Source of the DNA: Stygiobacter sp. RIFOXYC2_FULL_38_25
GTDB lineage: Bacteria > Bacteroidota > Ignavibacteria > Ignavibacteriales > Melioribacteraceae
DNA length: 64,000 nt
Direction of reading: 5' to 3'
Assembly (NCBI GenBank): GCA_001803165.1
Contig: MHAZ01000003.1
Coordinates: forward strand, 186,001 to 250,000
Shown: in pieces, positions 9,291 to 17,473 of the stretch
How positions within the stretch are numbered: the stretch's first letter is position 1
Layout of the letters: each line of letters begins with the position of its first letter
Made by a program: the position numbers and the translations under genes
The notes under the pieces: model-generated
Database searches by the model: none
What the model was told of the DNA's origin: nothing
What the model saw: only the letters and a program-made list of their open reading frames with translations

Positions 9291-10049
9291 TTAGAAAGCA
9301 AAGAACCCGAAATAGATTCCGGTTTGGATAAAAAATGATTTAGCGTTTAGATTGCTTGGAATATTATTAATTGTCTGATCGTTATTCATACTCCAACTTT
9401 CACTAATTGGCAGCACATAACCACCGCCAACACGAAGAGCAATAAATCTATTAATGGGAACATCTAAGTTTAAGGTTGGTGTTATTGATATAAAGTTATT
9501 TTTAATTTCTGAATGGACACCAGGATGACTTGACTTAGAACTATAAACCGGTTGCGGGAAGAGTTCAGTCCATTCGTAATTTCCAAAATTTTCATAAAGA
9601 TCAACCGACTGAGTTCCTAATCCTATAACTGCGCCAACAGAAACAGCAACTTTATTTATAAAAGGTAATGTGTACTCTACTGTAAGTCCGCCAAAACTGT
9701 AGCTATGTTTAACTTCAAAATCATAATTTGTAGACAAAAGACTTGAGCCAACTTTTCTGGAAGTACTTTGTGAACCGCTTAGTCCAATTCCGCCAAGACG
9801 AAGATTATCAACAATCATTATGTATGCGTAACCGCCAGCGCCATAAACAAACATTCCATTTGTTGAAAGCTGCGGTATGCCAATTTTCGCCAGCTCAACA
9901 TTAATTGGACCAACATTCGGGAAAACAAAAGCGGGAGCTAAACCAGCAGCAGCACCAAAACGAGCGACCCAACCAACATCTTCTCCTTCTTGTGCAAAAG
10001 ATTTTGCAGAGAAAATCAACACGAATAATAAACAAGCAAACTTTTTCAT
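9291..10049 (-). CDS. Predicted outer-membrane beta-barrel protein
   Basis: 252 residues with a signal peptide ending AKSFAQ near residue 20. The mature part alternates short amphipathic strands with glycine and aromatic residues (YAYIMIVDNLRLGGIGLSG, RVGGGYVLPISESW) and ends in FIQTGIYFGFFAF, a terminal aromatic as in outer-membrane barrels. I do not recognise a named family. It lies between the polysaccharide locus and the ftsZ terminator and has no obvious partner gene. Confidence 0.65.
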   Translation of the reverse strand: MKKFACLLFVLIFSAKSFAQEGEDVGWVARFGAAAGLAPAFVFPNVGPINVELAKIGIPQLSTNGMFVYGAGGYAYIMIVDNLRLGGIGLSGSQSTSRKVGSSLLSTNYDFEVKHSYSFGGLTVEYTLPFINKVAVSVGAVIGLGTQSVDLYENFGNYEWTELFPQPVYSSKSSHPGVHSEIKNNFISITPTLNLDVPINRFIALRVGGGYVLPISESWSMNNDQTINNIPSNLNAKSFFIQTGIYFGFFAF

Positions 10050-10145
10050 AACTGTTCAATTTCAATTTTGATGGGCAAAAAATAGCAAAACGATTAGGAA
10101 TACGGAAACTTCTGTTCAAAAAAGTGGAGTTAAAAGAGTGCAAAT

Positions 10146-10210
10146 AAAAAAGGCTGCATCGGCTTTCATTTACCACATCACCACAACAAGGTGAAAACCG
10201 TGCAGCCTTT
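10146..10210 (-). terminator. Long Rho-independent terminator after ftsZ
   Basis: On the minus strand AAAGGCTGCA (10201-10210) pairs with TGCAGCCTTT (10149-10158). The stem continues inward, past a one-base bulge, with CGGTTTTCA against TGAAAGCCG (one G-U pair). The outer arm runs into a T-rich tract (T6 then ATT). It lies about 130 bases beyond the ftsZ stop and probably ends the dcw transcript before the outer-membrane protein gene. Confidence 0.7.
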
Positions 10211-10289
10211 AAGGGCAACTACATTGGGGGGCAAACTTAATTGTCCTTACTGCTATCTATTAATATAGAATTCTCAGATCATTCATAAT

Positions 10290-10318
10290 ATCATTTCTCG
10301 ACTCCGCTCGAAATGACA
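10290..10318. repeat. REP-like short palindromic element
   Basis: The minus strand reads TCATTTCGAGCGGAGTCGAG followed by AAATGA, an imperfect palindrome with TCATTTC and GAAATGA ends around a CG-rich core. From memory, closely similar intergenic elements are dispersed in many Bacteroidota genomes. Only one copy is visible here, between the terminator and the ftsZ stop. Confidence 0.5.
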
Positions 10319-10338
10319 TTGTTCTTCCTTTACTTAAT

Positions 10339-11646
10339 TTAATCCATAATTTTTCTTAAGAACGATGAGCTATCTTCTTCGCCGTCATTGTAATAATCGT
10401 TTCTTTCCGGTTTTGGCTCGGTTGTTTTAAAGCCGCTTTCCAAATCAAAAAGATTGTTAAACAAATCCGGACTCTTCTTCATTCTTTTGATAGTTGGAAC
10501 ATCTAAATTTTCAGTATCGCTGAGTTCGAAACCTCGTTTTGCAGAGAAACCAATATTTACAGCCATTCTCTCTCTTTCGCGTTCTCTTTCTTTTGGCTTA
10601 GATGTTTCTTGCTTTTCTTTCTTCAAGTCACTAATTGGTTTGCTTAATGTTCTTGTATCAAAGCCGGTAGCAATAACTGTGTATGAAACATAATCTTGCA
10701 TTTCATCTTTAATTACAGCGCCGAAGATTACATTTGCTTCTTCACCGGCTGCTTCAAAGATTACGTTGTTGCCTTCTTCAATTTCTTGCATAGTCATATT
10801 TGCCGGACCGCTAACATTCAGCAGAATGTTCTTTGCACCTTTTATTGAAACTCCTTCAAGCAACGGAGAAGAAATTGCTTTTTGCGCAGCTTCAACAGAA
10901 CGGTTATCGCCGCTGGCAATTCCGCAGCCCATTAATGCTTGTCCGCTTTCTTTCATAACTGTGCGAACGTCTGCAAAGTCCACGTTGATAATTCCCTTGA
11001 TGGTAATGATATCTGAAATGCCGCGTGTTGCTTCGTAAAGAATTTCATTTGGTTTATCGAATGCAGCTTTTGCGACTGTAGCAGCTTCAATGATAGCCAG
11101 AATTCTGCTGTTGGGAACAATGATTAAGCTGTCAACATATTGTCTAAGTTCACTAATGCCTTCATCGGCATTTTTCATTCTGATTTTACCTTCCCAGGTA
11201 AAAGGCTTTGTTGCAATACCAATTACTAAAGCCCCAATGCTCTTAGCAATTGATGCAACAATAGGAGCCGCACCGGTTCCGGTTCCGCCGCCCATACCGG
11301 CAGTTACAAAAACCATGTCCGCACCGTCAAGAGCGCGGGTAATTTTATCCCGGTCTTCTTCGGCAGCTTTTCTTCCAACGTTGGGATCAGCACCGGCGCC
11401 AAGTCCGCGAGTTACATTTGTGCCAATCTGAATTTTTTGCGACGCGTAACTGTCTTCCAATACTTGCGCGTCCGTATTGATCGCGATGAACTCAACTCCG
11501 CGCAGTCCGCGGTTGATCATGCTGTCAATTGCATTGCAGCCGCCGCCGCCAACGCCAACTACTTTAATTTGTGCCGAAAGCGGTTTTGCTGTTTCGAGTT
11601 GAAAGAACCGAGGTTTTCTTTCCAGTTTTTCATAAGTGTCGGACAT
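10339..11646 (-). CDS. ftsZ: Cell division protein FtsZ
   Basis: 435 residues. The tubulin-like GTPase has GVGGGGCNAI near residues 31-40 and the signature GMGGGTGTG at about 117-125. After the core (to about residue 330) comes a charged linker with an Arg-Glu run (KPKERERERERM), then the C-terminal peptide SSSFLRKIMD, the FLRK-type tail that docks on FtsA. It forms the division ring. An excellent ribosome-binding site (AAGGAGGAG, five bases from the ATG) precedes it, and a 55-base gap separates it from ftsA, so ftsZ may be translated more strongly than the overlapped genes above it. It is the last gene of the dcw operon. Confidence 0.98.
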   Translation of the reverse strand: MSDTYEKLERKPRFFQLETAKPLSAQIKVVGVGGGGCNAIDSMINRGLRGVEFIAINTDAQVLEDSYASQKIQIGTNVTRGLGAGADPNVGRKAAEEDRDKITRALDGADMVFVTAGMGGGTGTGAAPIVASIAKSIGALVIGIATKPFTWEGKIRMKNADEGISELRQYVDSLIIVPNSRILAIIEAATVAKAAFDKPNEILYEATRGISDIITIKGIINVDFADVRTVMKESGQALMGCGIASGDNRSVEAAQKAISSPLLEGVSIKGAKNILLNVSGPANMTMQEIEEGNNVIFEAAGEEANVIFGAVIKDEMQDYVSYTVIATGFDTRTLSKPISDLKKEKQETSKPKERERERERMAVNIGFSAKRGFELSDTENLDVPTIKRMKKSPDLFNNLFDLESGFKTTEPKPERNDYYNDGEEDSSSFLRKIMD

Positions 11647-11701
11647 TACTCCTCCTTGTTGTGGTTTTTATAAAATATTTTTTCTTTCATAACTTTTTTC
11701 A

Positions 11702-12937
11702 TCACAAGTTCTCAAAGAAATCAGTTAGCTTTTTGAAAACATTGTTTACTTTGAACTTTCCTTCGCGGCTCGCACGTGTATAACTTTCTTGTGCTGTCAT
11801 ACCTGGAATTCCTCTTATTAATCCAGCAACTGTTGCAAACTCCGGACTCTCAACTTCCTTCGATAAACCGGAACCGAGATCAAGTGGAACGCCAATGCGC
11901 GCCGGCAACCCAAATATTTCTGATGCAAGCTCATCACAGCCCGTTAGTAATGAACCTCCTCCCGTTAATACAATTCCGGCTTTAACTTTGCTTTTCAAAC
12001 CGGAATTACGAAGATCATTATCAATCAGAGTAAAGAGTTCTTTCATTCTTACGCTAATAATTTGAGTAAGAAGAGAGACCGGAATTTTCACATTTCCTCT
12101 CGCTCCGACGCCCTTGATATAGATATCTTCGTCACGAACAATTGCGTGCTCAGTTGCATAACCATGCTCGCGTTTTAGTTTTTCTGCTTCTGTTGTTACA
12201 ATGCCCAAAGTTTCGCGGATATCATTAGTAACTTGATTGCCCGCGACACCAATTACTTTTGTATGTTTAATTGCTTTTCTATGAAAAACGGCTACATCAG
12301 TTGTCCCGCCGCCAATATCAATCAACACAACGCCAAGATCTTTTTCATTTTCTTCAAGAACGGAAAGGCTTGATGCGATTGGCTGAAGAACTAATTCTTT
12401 TGGAATATATCCGGCACGTTCAACAGATTTTTTAATGTTTTGAAGTGCAGGTATTGATGCAAGCACAACATGATTAACTGCTTCCAATCTCGAGCCGCAC
12501 ATTCCTATCGGATCGTCAATTCCACCGGTATGATCAACAAAATATTCTTCCGGAATTATGTGAAGAATTTCTCTATCTGATGGAATACGAATTGTATGAA
12601 CATCCAGTTTAAGACGGTCAAGATCCGATTGAGAAATTTCATGATCCGGATTATTTATAGTTACGTAATTTCTATGACGAAGACTTGTAATGTGTTCGCC
12701 GGCTACGCCAACATTCAATTCTTTTACAGTGAATCCGGCTCTGTTGCTTGCAATGTTCATTGCTTCTGTAATTGCTTCTGCCGTTTTTGCAATGTTAGCT
12801 ACCAAGCCTCTTGTTAATCCTTCCGATGGTGCAACTCCAAAGCCAAGTATGTTTATATTCGAATCCACATGCTCTGCAATAACCGCGCATACTTTAGTTG
12901 TGCCTAAATCTAATCCTGCTATAATATTTTTCTTCAT
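11702..12937 (-). CDS. ftsA: Cell division protein FtsA
   Basis: 411 residues of the actin fold. Phosphate 1 is GLDLGTTKVCAVIAEH (residues 8-23), phosphate 2 is IDIGGGTTDVAVF near residue 206, and the adenosine loop is VLTGGGSLLTG near residue 325. The C-terminus (NNVFKKLTDFFENL) is an amphipathic helix suited to hold FtsZ filaments on the membrane. The start codon overlaps the ftsQ stop by four bases. Confidence 0.97.
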   Translation of the reverse strand: MKKNIIAGLDLGTTKVCAVIAEHVDSNINILGFGVAPSEGLTRGLVANIAKTAEAITEAMNIASNRAGFTVKELNVGVAGEHITSLRHRNYVTINNPDHEISQSDLDRLKLDVHTIRIPSDREILHIIPEEYFVDHTGGIDDPIGMCGSRLEAVNHVVLASIPALQNIKKSVERAGYIPKELVLQPIASSLSVLEENEKDLGVVLIDIGGGTTDVAVFHRKAIKHTKVIGVAGNQVTNDIRETLGIVTTEAEKLKREHGYATEHAIVRDEDIYIKGVGARGNVKIPVSLLTQIISVRMKELFTLIDNDLRNSGLKSKVKAGIVLTGGGSLLTGCDELASEIFGLPARIGVPLDLGSGLSKEVESPEFATVAGLIRGIPGMTAQESYTRASREGKFKVNNVFKKLTDFFENL

Positions 12938-13719
12938 GATTTCTTATCCGTCTCTACTTGGTTTTGTTCAATGTGTTCTAAAAGTCCAAGGAAAATGTGT
13001 CCGCCAAATCTCAAATCAGCATATTCCATATAATTGTTCAACTCTTTTCCTTTTAAGTAATTCCAAAAACTGCTGAAATAAAGAACTTTTCTAAGTTCGT
13101 TTCCTCTGCCAAGCATTACCGGGTAATCAAACGTGGAGAAGTAAATATTAATCTCGCCGCCGTTCTGCATATTAATGGATGAAAGCGCATCATGCATTTC
13201 CGGATTTGCTAATTTCACCGCGCCGATAATTTTCGCCGCAGTCAGTACATCATAATTTTTTTTGATTGACGACAACATCTTTACAGATTTATCCATCTGA
13301 ACATTTGCAATAACCGGATAATCAATTTTTAACGAGTTTTCTAAAACCGGCAACACTTGAAGCTTATCTGTGATTAAGTATTGCTCTTCTCCATTAAACA
13401 TTAGTGATTCAAAATTCTTTTCTGTAATGCTAACCGATACTTTACCGTTTCCATCGTAACGAACATCGGCAGAAGCTACGTAAGGATGTTTTTCAATTCT
13501 ATCTTTTATGATTTGAACCGTAAGCGCTGCATAACCATTTCTGTTTGTCAGTTTAGCATATTCCAAATAGCTTTCTTTTAATAAATGAACATTGCCAGAA
13601 AGAGCAATGTATTTAACCTTGTAATTCGATTCTGTCTTAACGCCAATAGACATATAAGCAAGCGCTGCAATAGCAATCACAAAAAGTAAAGCGGCTATTA
13701 TGTTTTTTGGCAACTTCAT
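12934..13719 (-). CDS. ftsQ: Cell division protein FtsQ/DivIB
   Basis: 261 residues with one N-terminal membrane helix (about residues 6-24). A POTRA-like region follows (VKYIALSGNVHLLKESYLEY to VSITEKNFESLMFNGEEQYLI), then a beta domain. This is the bitopic divisome protein that bridges FtsA-side components to FtsW/FtsI through FtsL/FtsB. Sequence conservation is low, as usual, so the call also uses position: it shares one base with the murC stop (TAATG) and overlaps ftsA by four. There is no ddl between murC and ftsQ, unlike enterobacteria. Confidence 0.88.
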   Translation of the reverse strand: MKLPKNIIAALLFVIAIAALAYMSIGVKTESNYKVKYIALSGNVHLLKESYLEYAKLTNRNGYAALTVQIIKDRIEKHPYVASADVRYDGNGKVSVSITEKNFESLMFNGEEQYLITDKLQVLPVLENSLKIDYPVIANVQMDKSVKMLSSIKKNYDVLTAAKIIGAVKLANPEMHDALSSINMQNGGEINIYFSTFDYPVMLGRGNELRKVLYFSSFWNYLKGKELNNYMEYADLRFGGHIFLGLLEHIEQNQVETDKKS

Positions 13720-15101
13720 TATTTGTTTTCTGCTTTTAAGAATTCAACAAATTGATTTCCAAACTTCCAGATATCGCCTGCGCCGAGAGTTATGATTATA
13801 TCTCCTTTCTGGTAAATTGATTTCAACAACTCCGGAATTTTAGTTTTGTCCGGTTCATAGAAAACATTTTTGTGTCCAAACTTTTTAGCTGTCTCGCTAA
13901 TTAATTCACCGGTAATTCCTTCAACCGGTTTTTCGCGTGCCGGATAAACATCTGTACAAATGAAAATATCCGAGTTCAAGAACGATCTGCCGAACTCGAG
14001 ATAGAAATCTTTGGTGCGGCTGAACAAGTGAGGCTGAAAAATTGCAACCAATCTTCTGTTCCATCCTCGGCGGATTCCATCGAGCGTTACATTTATTTCT
14101 GTCGGGTGATGTCCGTAATCATCAATCACCATAACTTCTTTATCATACTTTGTTTCGAAGCGGCGGTAAACTCCGGCAAACTTTCCGAGCGAACTTTGGA
14201 TAGTCTCAAAATCAACACCCATTTCTTTTGCAATTGTTACCGCGACAAGTGAGTTCTTAATGTTGTGCAATCCCGGAATGTTCAATTTAATTCTACCCAG
14301 CTCCTCACCTTTATAAATTACCGTGTACTCCGAATGATTTTCCGAGTGAGTAATGTTTGTTGCGCGAACATCTGCTTGTGGTGATACACCGTAAGTAATA
14401 ATCTTTCTTGTTATCTGTGGAATAACATCTTGCAAAGCCGGTTCATCCAAACAAAGAGCTACAAAACCGAAGAAAGGAACTTTGTTGGCAAACTCGATAA
14501 ACGCCGCTTTGATGTCGTCCAAATCTTTGTAGGTATCTAAATGTTCTTTTTCAAGAGTTGTAATAGCAGCAATTGTTGGAGTTAGTTTCAAGAATGTTCT
14601 GTCAAACTCGTCTGCTTCAACAACAATAAACTCGCTGTTACCTAAACGGGCATTTGTACCACCAAGACTGCTAAGCTTTCCACCAACTATAATTGTAGGA
14701 TCAATATTCGCTTCAGTTAGAACCAATCCAACCATTGATGTAGTAGTTGTCTTTCCGTGTGTTCCGGCAATTCCAATTCCATATTTCATGCGCATACATT
14801 CAGCTAACATCTCAGCGCGTTTAATCACCGGGATTTTTCTTTCGATAGCCGCTTTCACTTCCGGGTTTTCCAAATTAACAGCAGAAGAAAAAACAACTAC
14901 ATCAGCTTCAACCAAATTTTCCGGTGAGTGTCCTTCGTAAACTTTTATTCCGAGACTTTCCAAACGTTCCGTCACTTCTGTCTTAGCAAGATCGGAGCCG
15001 GTAATTGTAAATCCTTGGCTTAATAAAATTTCAGCAATGCCGCTCATCCCAATTCCGCCGATGCCAACAAAGTGAATATTCTTTACAGTTTTCATCATCA
15101 T
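13719..15101 (-). CDS. murC: UDP-N-acetylmuramate--L-alanine ligase
   Basis: 460 residues. The Rossmann entry IHFVGIGGIGMSGIAEIL, the ATP loop GIAGTHGKTTTTSMVG near residue 113 and the central VVEADEFDRTFLKL place it with MurC among the Mur ligases. It adds L-alanine to UDP-MurNAc in the cytoplasm. Three in-frame ATGs lie at the start (MMMK); the first, at 15101, is seven bases after the stop of the small ORF upstream and no strong Shine-Dalgarno is seen, so translation may depend on coupling. Confidence 0.96.
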   Translation of the reverse strand: MMMKTVKNIHFVGIGGIGMSGIAEILLSQGFTITGSDLAKTEVTERLESLGIKVYEGHSPENLVEADVVVFSSAVNLENPEVKAAIERKIPVIKRAEMLAECMRMKYGIGIAGTHGKTTTTSMVGLVLTEANIDPTIIVGGKLSSLGGTNARLGNSEFIVVEADEFDRTFLKLTPTIAAITTLEKEHLDTYKDLDDIKAAFIEFANKVPFFGFVALCLDEPALQDVIPQITRKIITYGVSPQADVRATNITHSENHSEYTVIYKGEELGRIKLNIPGLHNIKNSLVAVTIAKEMGVDFETIQSSLGKFAGVYRRFETKYDKEVMVIDDYGHHPTEINVTLDGIRRGWNRRLVAIFQPHLFSRTKDFYLEFGRSFLNSDIFICTDVYPAREKPVEGITGELISETAKKFGHKNVFYEPDKTKIPELLKSIYQKGDIIITLGAGDIWKFGNQFVEFLKAENK

Positions 15102-15108
15102 AATTATA

Positions 15109-15264
15109 TCACCAACATTTTTCTAATTGTAAGATTGATACAGCCGAAAAACCTCCGAGCAAGTAGAGATAAATTTTAACAAGCCATCCGAGCGTAAAAA
15201 TTAATTCTCTTCTTCCGTTAATTGTAACTACTTCCATCATTATGCTTTTTGTATTTAACATCAT
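15109..15264 (-). CDS. Small membrane-type ORF between murG and murC
   Basis: 51 codons from ATG at 15264 to TGA at 15109. The ATG shares one base with the murG stop (TGATG), and the stop lies seven bases before murC, so the ORF exactly fills the one gap in this run of overlapping genes. The product starts with polar residues (MMLNTKSIMMEVVTINGRRE), continues with one hydrophobic segment (LIFTLGWLVKIYLYLLGGFS) and ends QLEKCW. I do not recognise it. It is a plausible single-pass membrane peptide, co-translated with murG. Overlap geometry is the main support; no homology is claimed. Confidence 0.55.
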   Translation of the reverse strand: MMLNTKSIMMEVVTINGRRELIFTLGWLVKIYLYLLGGFSAVSILQLEKCW

Positions 15265-16367
15265 CAAAGTGTCTCAGCTAATTCAATTGCACGTTTTGCT
15301 ATTTCGTAAGCGGCGTTTGGTTTAGCAAACGCAACTATATTTTTTCGTAAAGCATTTTTGCGTTCTTCATCAAACATCAATTTTGAAATTTTATCAAAGA
15401 GTTCGACTTCCACTTCTTTATCGGCAATTAGCTCAGCTGCGTTTGCATCTACTAAAGCTTTCGCATTTTTGAATTGATGATCTGCCGCAACATTTGCCGA
15501 TGGAACAAAAACTACCGGAAGACCTAGCATTGAAACTTCCGCAATAGTAGTTGCACCGGCACGGGCAAGAACTAAATCGCAAGCCGAGTAAGCCGCGCTC
15601 ATATCGCTAATATATTCCATCACTTTCACATCGTTCTCGTTGTAACGCCTAAATTCTTGATAATAAACTTTTCCCGTCTGCCATAAAACTTGTATTCCAA
15701 GCTCTTCAAATTTTTGTAAGTTTTTTGCAATCGCATGGTTCAAAGATTTAGCACCGCCGCTTCCGCCAATAACCAAGAGTGTTTTCTTTGATGGATGCAG
15801 TCCAAAAATGCTAAGCGCTTCAATTTTATCAGTCAATTTCAAACTAATTCTTATCGGGTTTCCGGTTACTTTTAGCTTTGCTTGTTCTCTGAAATACTTT
15901 TTTGATTCTTCAAATGTGATATGAATTTCTGTTGCTTTCTTTTCCAGCAATCTGTTTGTTAAGCCCGGATAACTGTTTTGTTCTAACAAAACTACTTTTG
16001 CTCCAATCAAATATGCAGCCCATACAACCGGACCGGAAACATAAGCACCACTTCCAATTGCTACACGGGGCTTAAATCCAAAATTTATTCCGAGTGATTG
16101 AAGCACCGACACAAGTATTTTTACCGGGAACAAAATGTTATTCAAATTAAACTTGCGCGCGAATCCGCTAATCCAAATTGTTCTGAAATTGAAATCGTGT
16201 TCCGGTACAACGCGGGCTTCAATTTTATTTTTTGTTCCTACAAACAAAATTTCAGCTTCCGGTTTCATTTCGCGAATTTGCTGCGCAACTGCAAGCGCGG
16301 GATAAAGATGCCCGCCTGTTCCGCCGCCGGCAAAAATGAAACGATATGGAGTTCTGTTCATTTTCAT
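15264..16367 (-). CDS. murG: UDP-GlcNAc--lipid I GlcNAc transferase MurG
   Basis: 367 residues, GT-B fold. The glycine-rich FAGGGTGGHLYPALAVAQ (about residues 12-29) is the lipid I site; VIGGSGGAKSLNHAIAKN and RAGATTIAEVSMLGLP hold the UDP-GlcNAc site in the C-terminal half. It converts lipid I to lipid II at the cytoplasmic face. The annotated start overlaps the ftsW stop by four bases; Met3 is a possible alternative. Confidence 0.97.
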   Translation of the reverse strand: MKMNRTPYRFIFAGGGTGGHLYPALAVAQQIREMKPEAEILFVGTKNKIEARVVPEHDFNFRTIWISGFARKFNLNNILFPVKILVSVLQSLGINFGFKPRVAIGSGAYVSGPVVWAAYLIGAKVVLLEQNSYPGLTNRLLEKKATEIHITFEESKKYFREQAKLKVTGNPIRISLKLTDKIEALSIFGLHPSKKTLLVIGGSGGAKSLNHAIAKNLQKFEELGIQVLWQTGKVYYQEFRRYNENDVKVMEYISDMSAAYSACDLVLARAGATTIAEVSMLGLPVVFVPSANVAADHQFKNAKALVDANAAELIADKEVEVELFDKISKLMFDEERKNALRKNIVAFAKPNAAYEIAKRAIELAETL

Positions 16368-17473
16368 ACTTGCTGAATTTTTAATTCACTGGTCCGAACT
16401 GTTTGCCTTCCTACATTGATTATAATTCCAACCGAGATCGCAAAAAGAATTATAGATGTACCGCCAAAGCTGATGAAGGGCAGCGTTATTCCGGTTGTTG
16501 GCAGTAGCCCGGTTACAACTGCCGCATTAATGAATGCGCTAATAATTATGTTGAAACCCAAACCAAGCACCATCAATTGCCCAAATCTGTCCTGAGATTT
16601 TTTTGCTATCACCATACAAACTAAAAACAACGCGAAGTAAAGAACTAAAATTATAACCGCTCCAAGGAAACCCCATTCTTCACCAAGAATTGAAAAAATA
16701 AAATCGCCGTAAGATTCCGGTAAAAACAAATCGCTCTGTCTGCTGTGTCCAGGACCAACACCAACCCAACCGCCGCTGCCAAGCGCAATCTTTGCTTGCT
16801 TAACTTGTATGTTGATGTCCCCGCCTTTCAGCAAGCTGTCTATAAATGTCATTATTCTTTCACGCGAGTGTTTTAGAATCATTGCAACGGAGCCAAGCGC
16901 GATTCCGGCACCGGCTAAAATGCCCACAACATGTTTCCATCTTGCGCCGGCAACAAACATCAAAGCAAATGATGTAACAACAATGATTACGCTTGTGCTT
17001 ACGTTTGGCTGCATTAATACAAGAAGACTAACTACGCCAACCCATATCAGCGGAAACATAAAACCGTTTTTGAAATCTTTAATTTTGTCTCCCATCTTTT
17101 CAAGCATTAGAGAGATATGCATAATCAAAATTACTTTTGCCGCTTCCGAAGGCTGGAATTGAATGAAGCCGAGATTAATCCAACGTTGTGCGCCTTTAAC
17201 TTTTGGCGCGAACAAAAAAGTAAAAATCAAAACAGCTATGATTGCAAAGAGAGCAATCTTTGAATACTTGCGGTAATTTTCATACTTAATTTTTGAGAAC
17301 GCATACATTCCAACTACAGCGGCTACAATCTTCCATAAATGAGATTGGAACAAATGGAAATTTGAGTTGAACTTCATCATGCTGTAGGTCCCGCTTGCAG
17401 TTAAAACCATTACAGCGCCAAGCGAAATCATAGCCACAACAAGTACGATTAATATTTTAACCCAGGTATTCAT
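16364..17473 (-). CDS. ftsW: Lipid II glycan polymerase FtsW (SEDS family)
   Basis: 369 residues with about ten membrane helices. SEDS hallmarks are present: QPSEAAKVILIM near residue 105, the polar loop GSGGWVGVGPGHSRQSDLFLPESYGD near residues 232-257, and PTTGITLPFISFGGTS near residue 325. It works with FtsI to polymerise septal peptidoglycan. The stop shares four bases with murG and the start shares one base with murD. Position between murD and murG identifies it as FtsW rather than RodA. Confidence 0.95.
   Translation of the reverse strand: MNTWVKILIVLVVAMISLGAVMVLTASGTYSMMKFNSNFHLFQSHLWKIVAAVVGMYAFSKIKYENYRKYSKIALFAIIAVLIFTFLFAPKVKGAQRWINLGFIQFQPSEAAKVILIMHISLMLEKMGDKIKDFKNGFMFPLIWVGVVSLLVLMQPNVSTSVIIVVTSFALMFVAGARWKHVVGILAGAGIALGSVAMILKHSRERIMTFIDSLLKGGDINIQVKQAKIALGSGGWVGVGPGHSRQSDLFLPESYGDFIFSILGEEWGFLGAVIILVLYFALFLVCMVIAKKSQDRFGQLMVLGLGFNIIISAFINAAVVTGLLPTTGITLPFISFGGTSIILFAISVGIIINVGRQTVRTSELKIQQV

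Noticed and set aside
12690-13076. 128-codon plus-strand frame opposite ftsA and ftsQ
   Set aside because: No recognisable features; both genes on the minus strand have strong family motifs and overlapped stops and starts.
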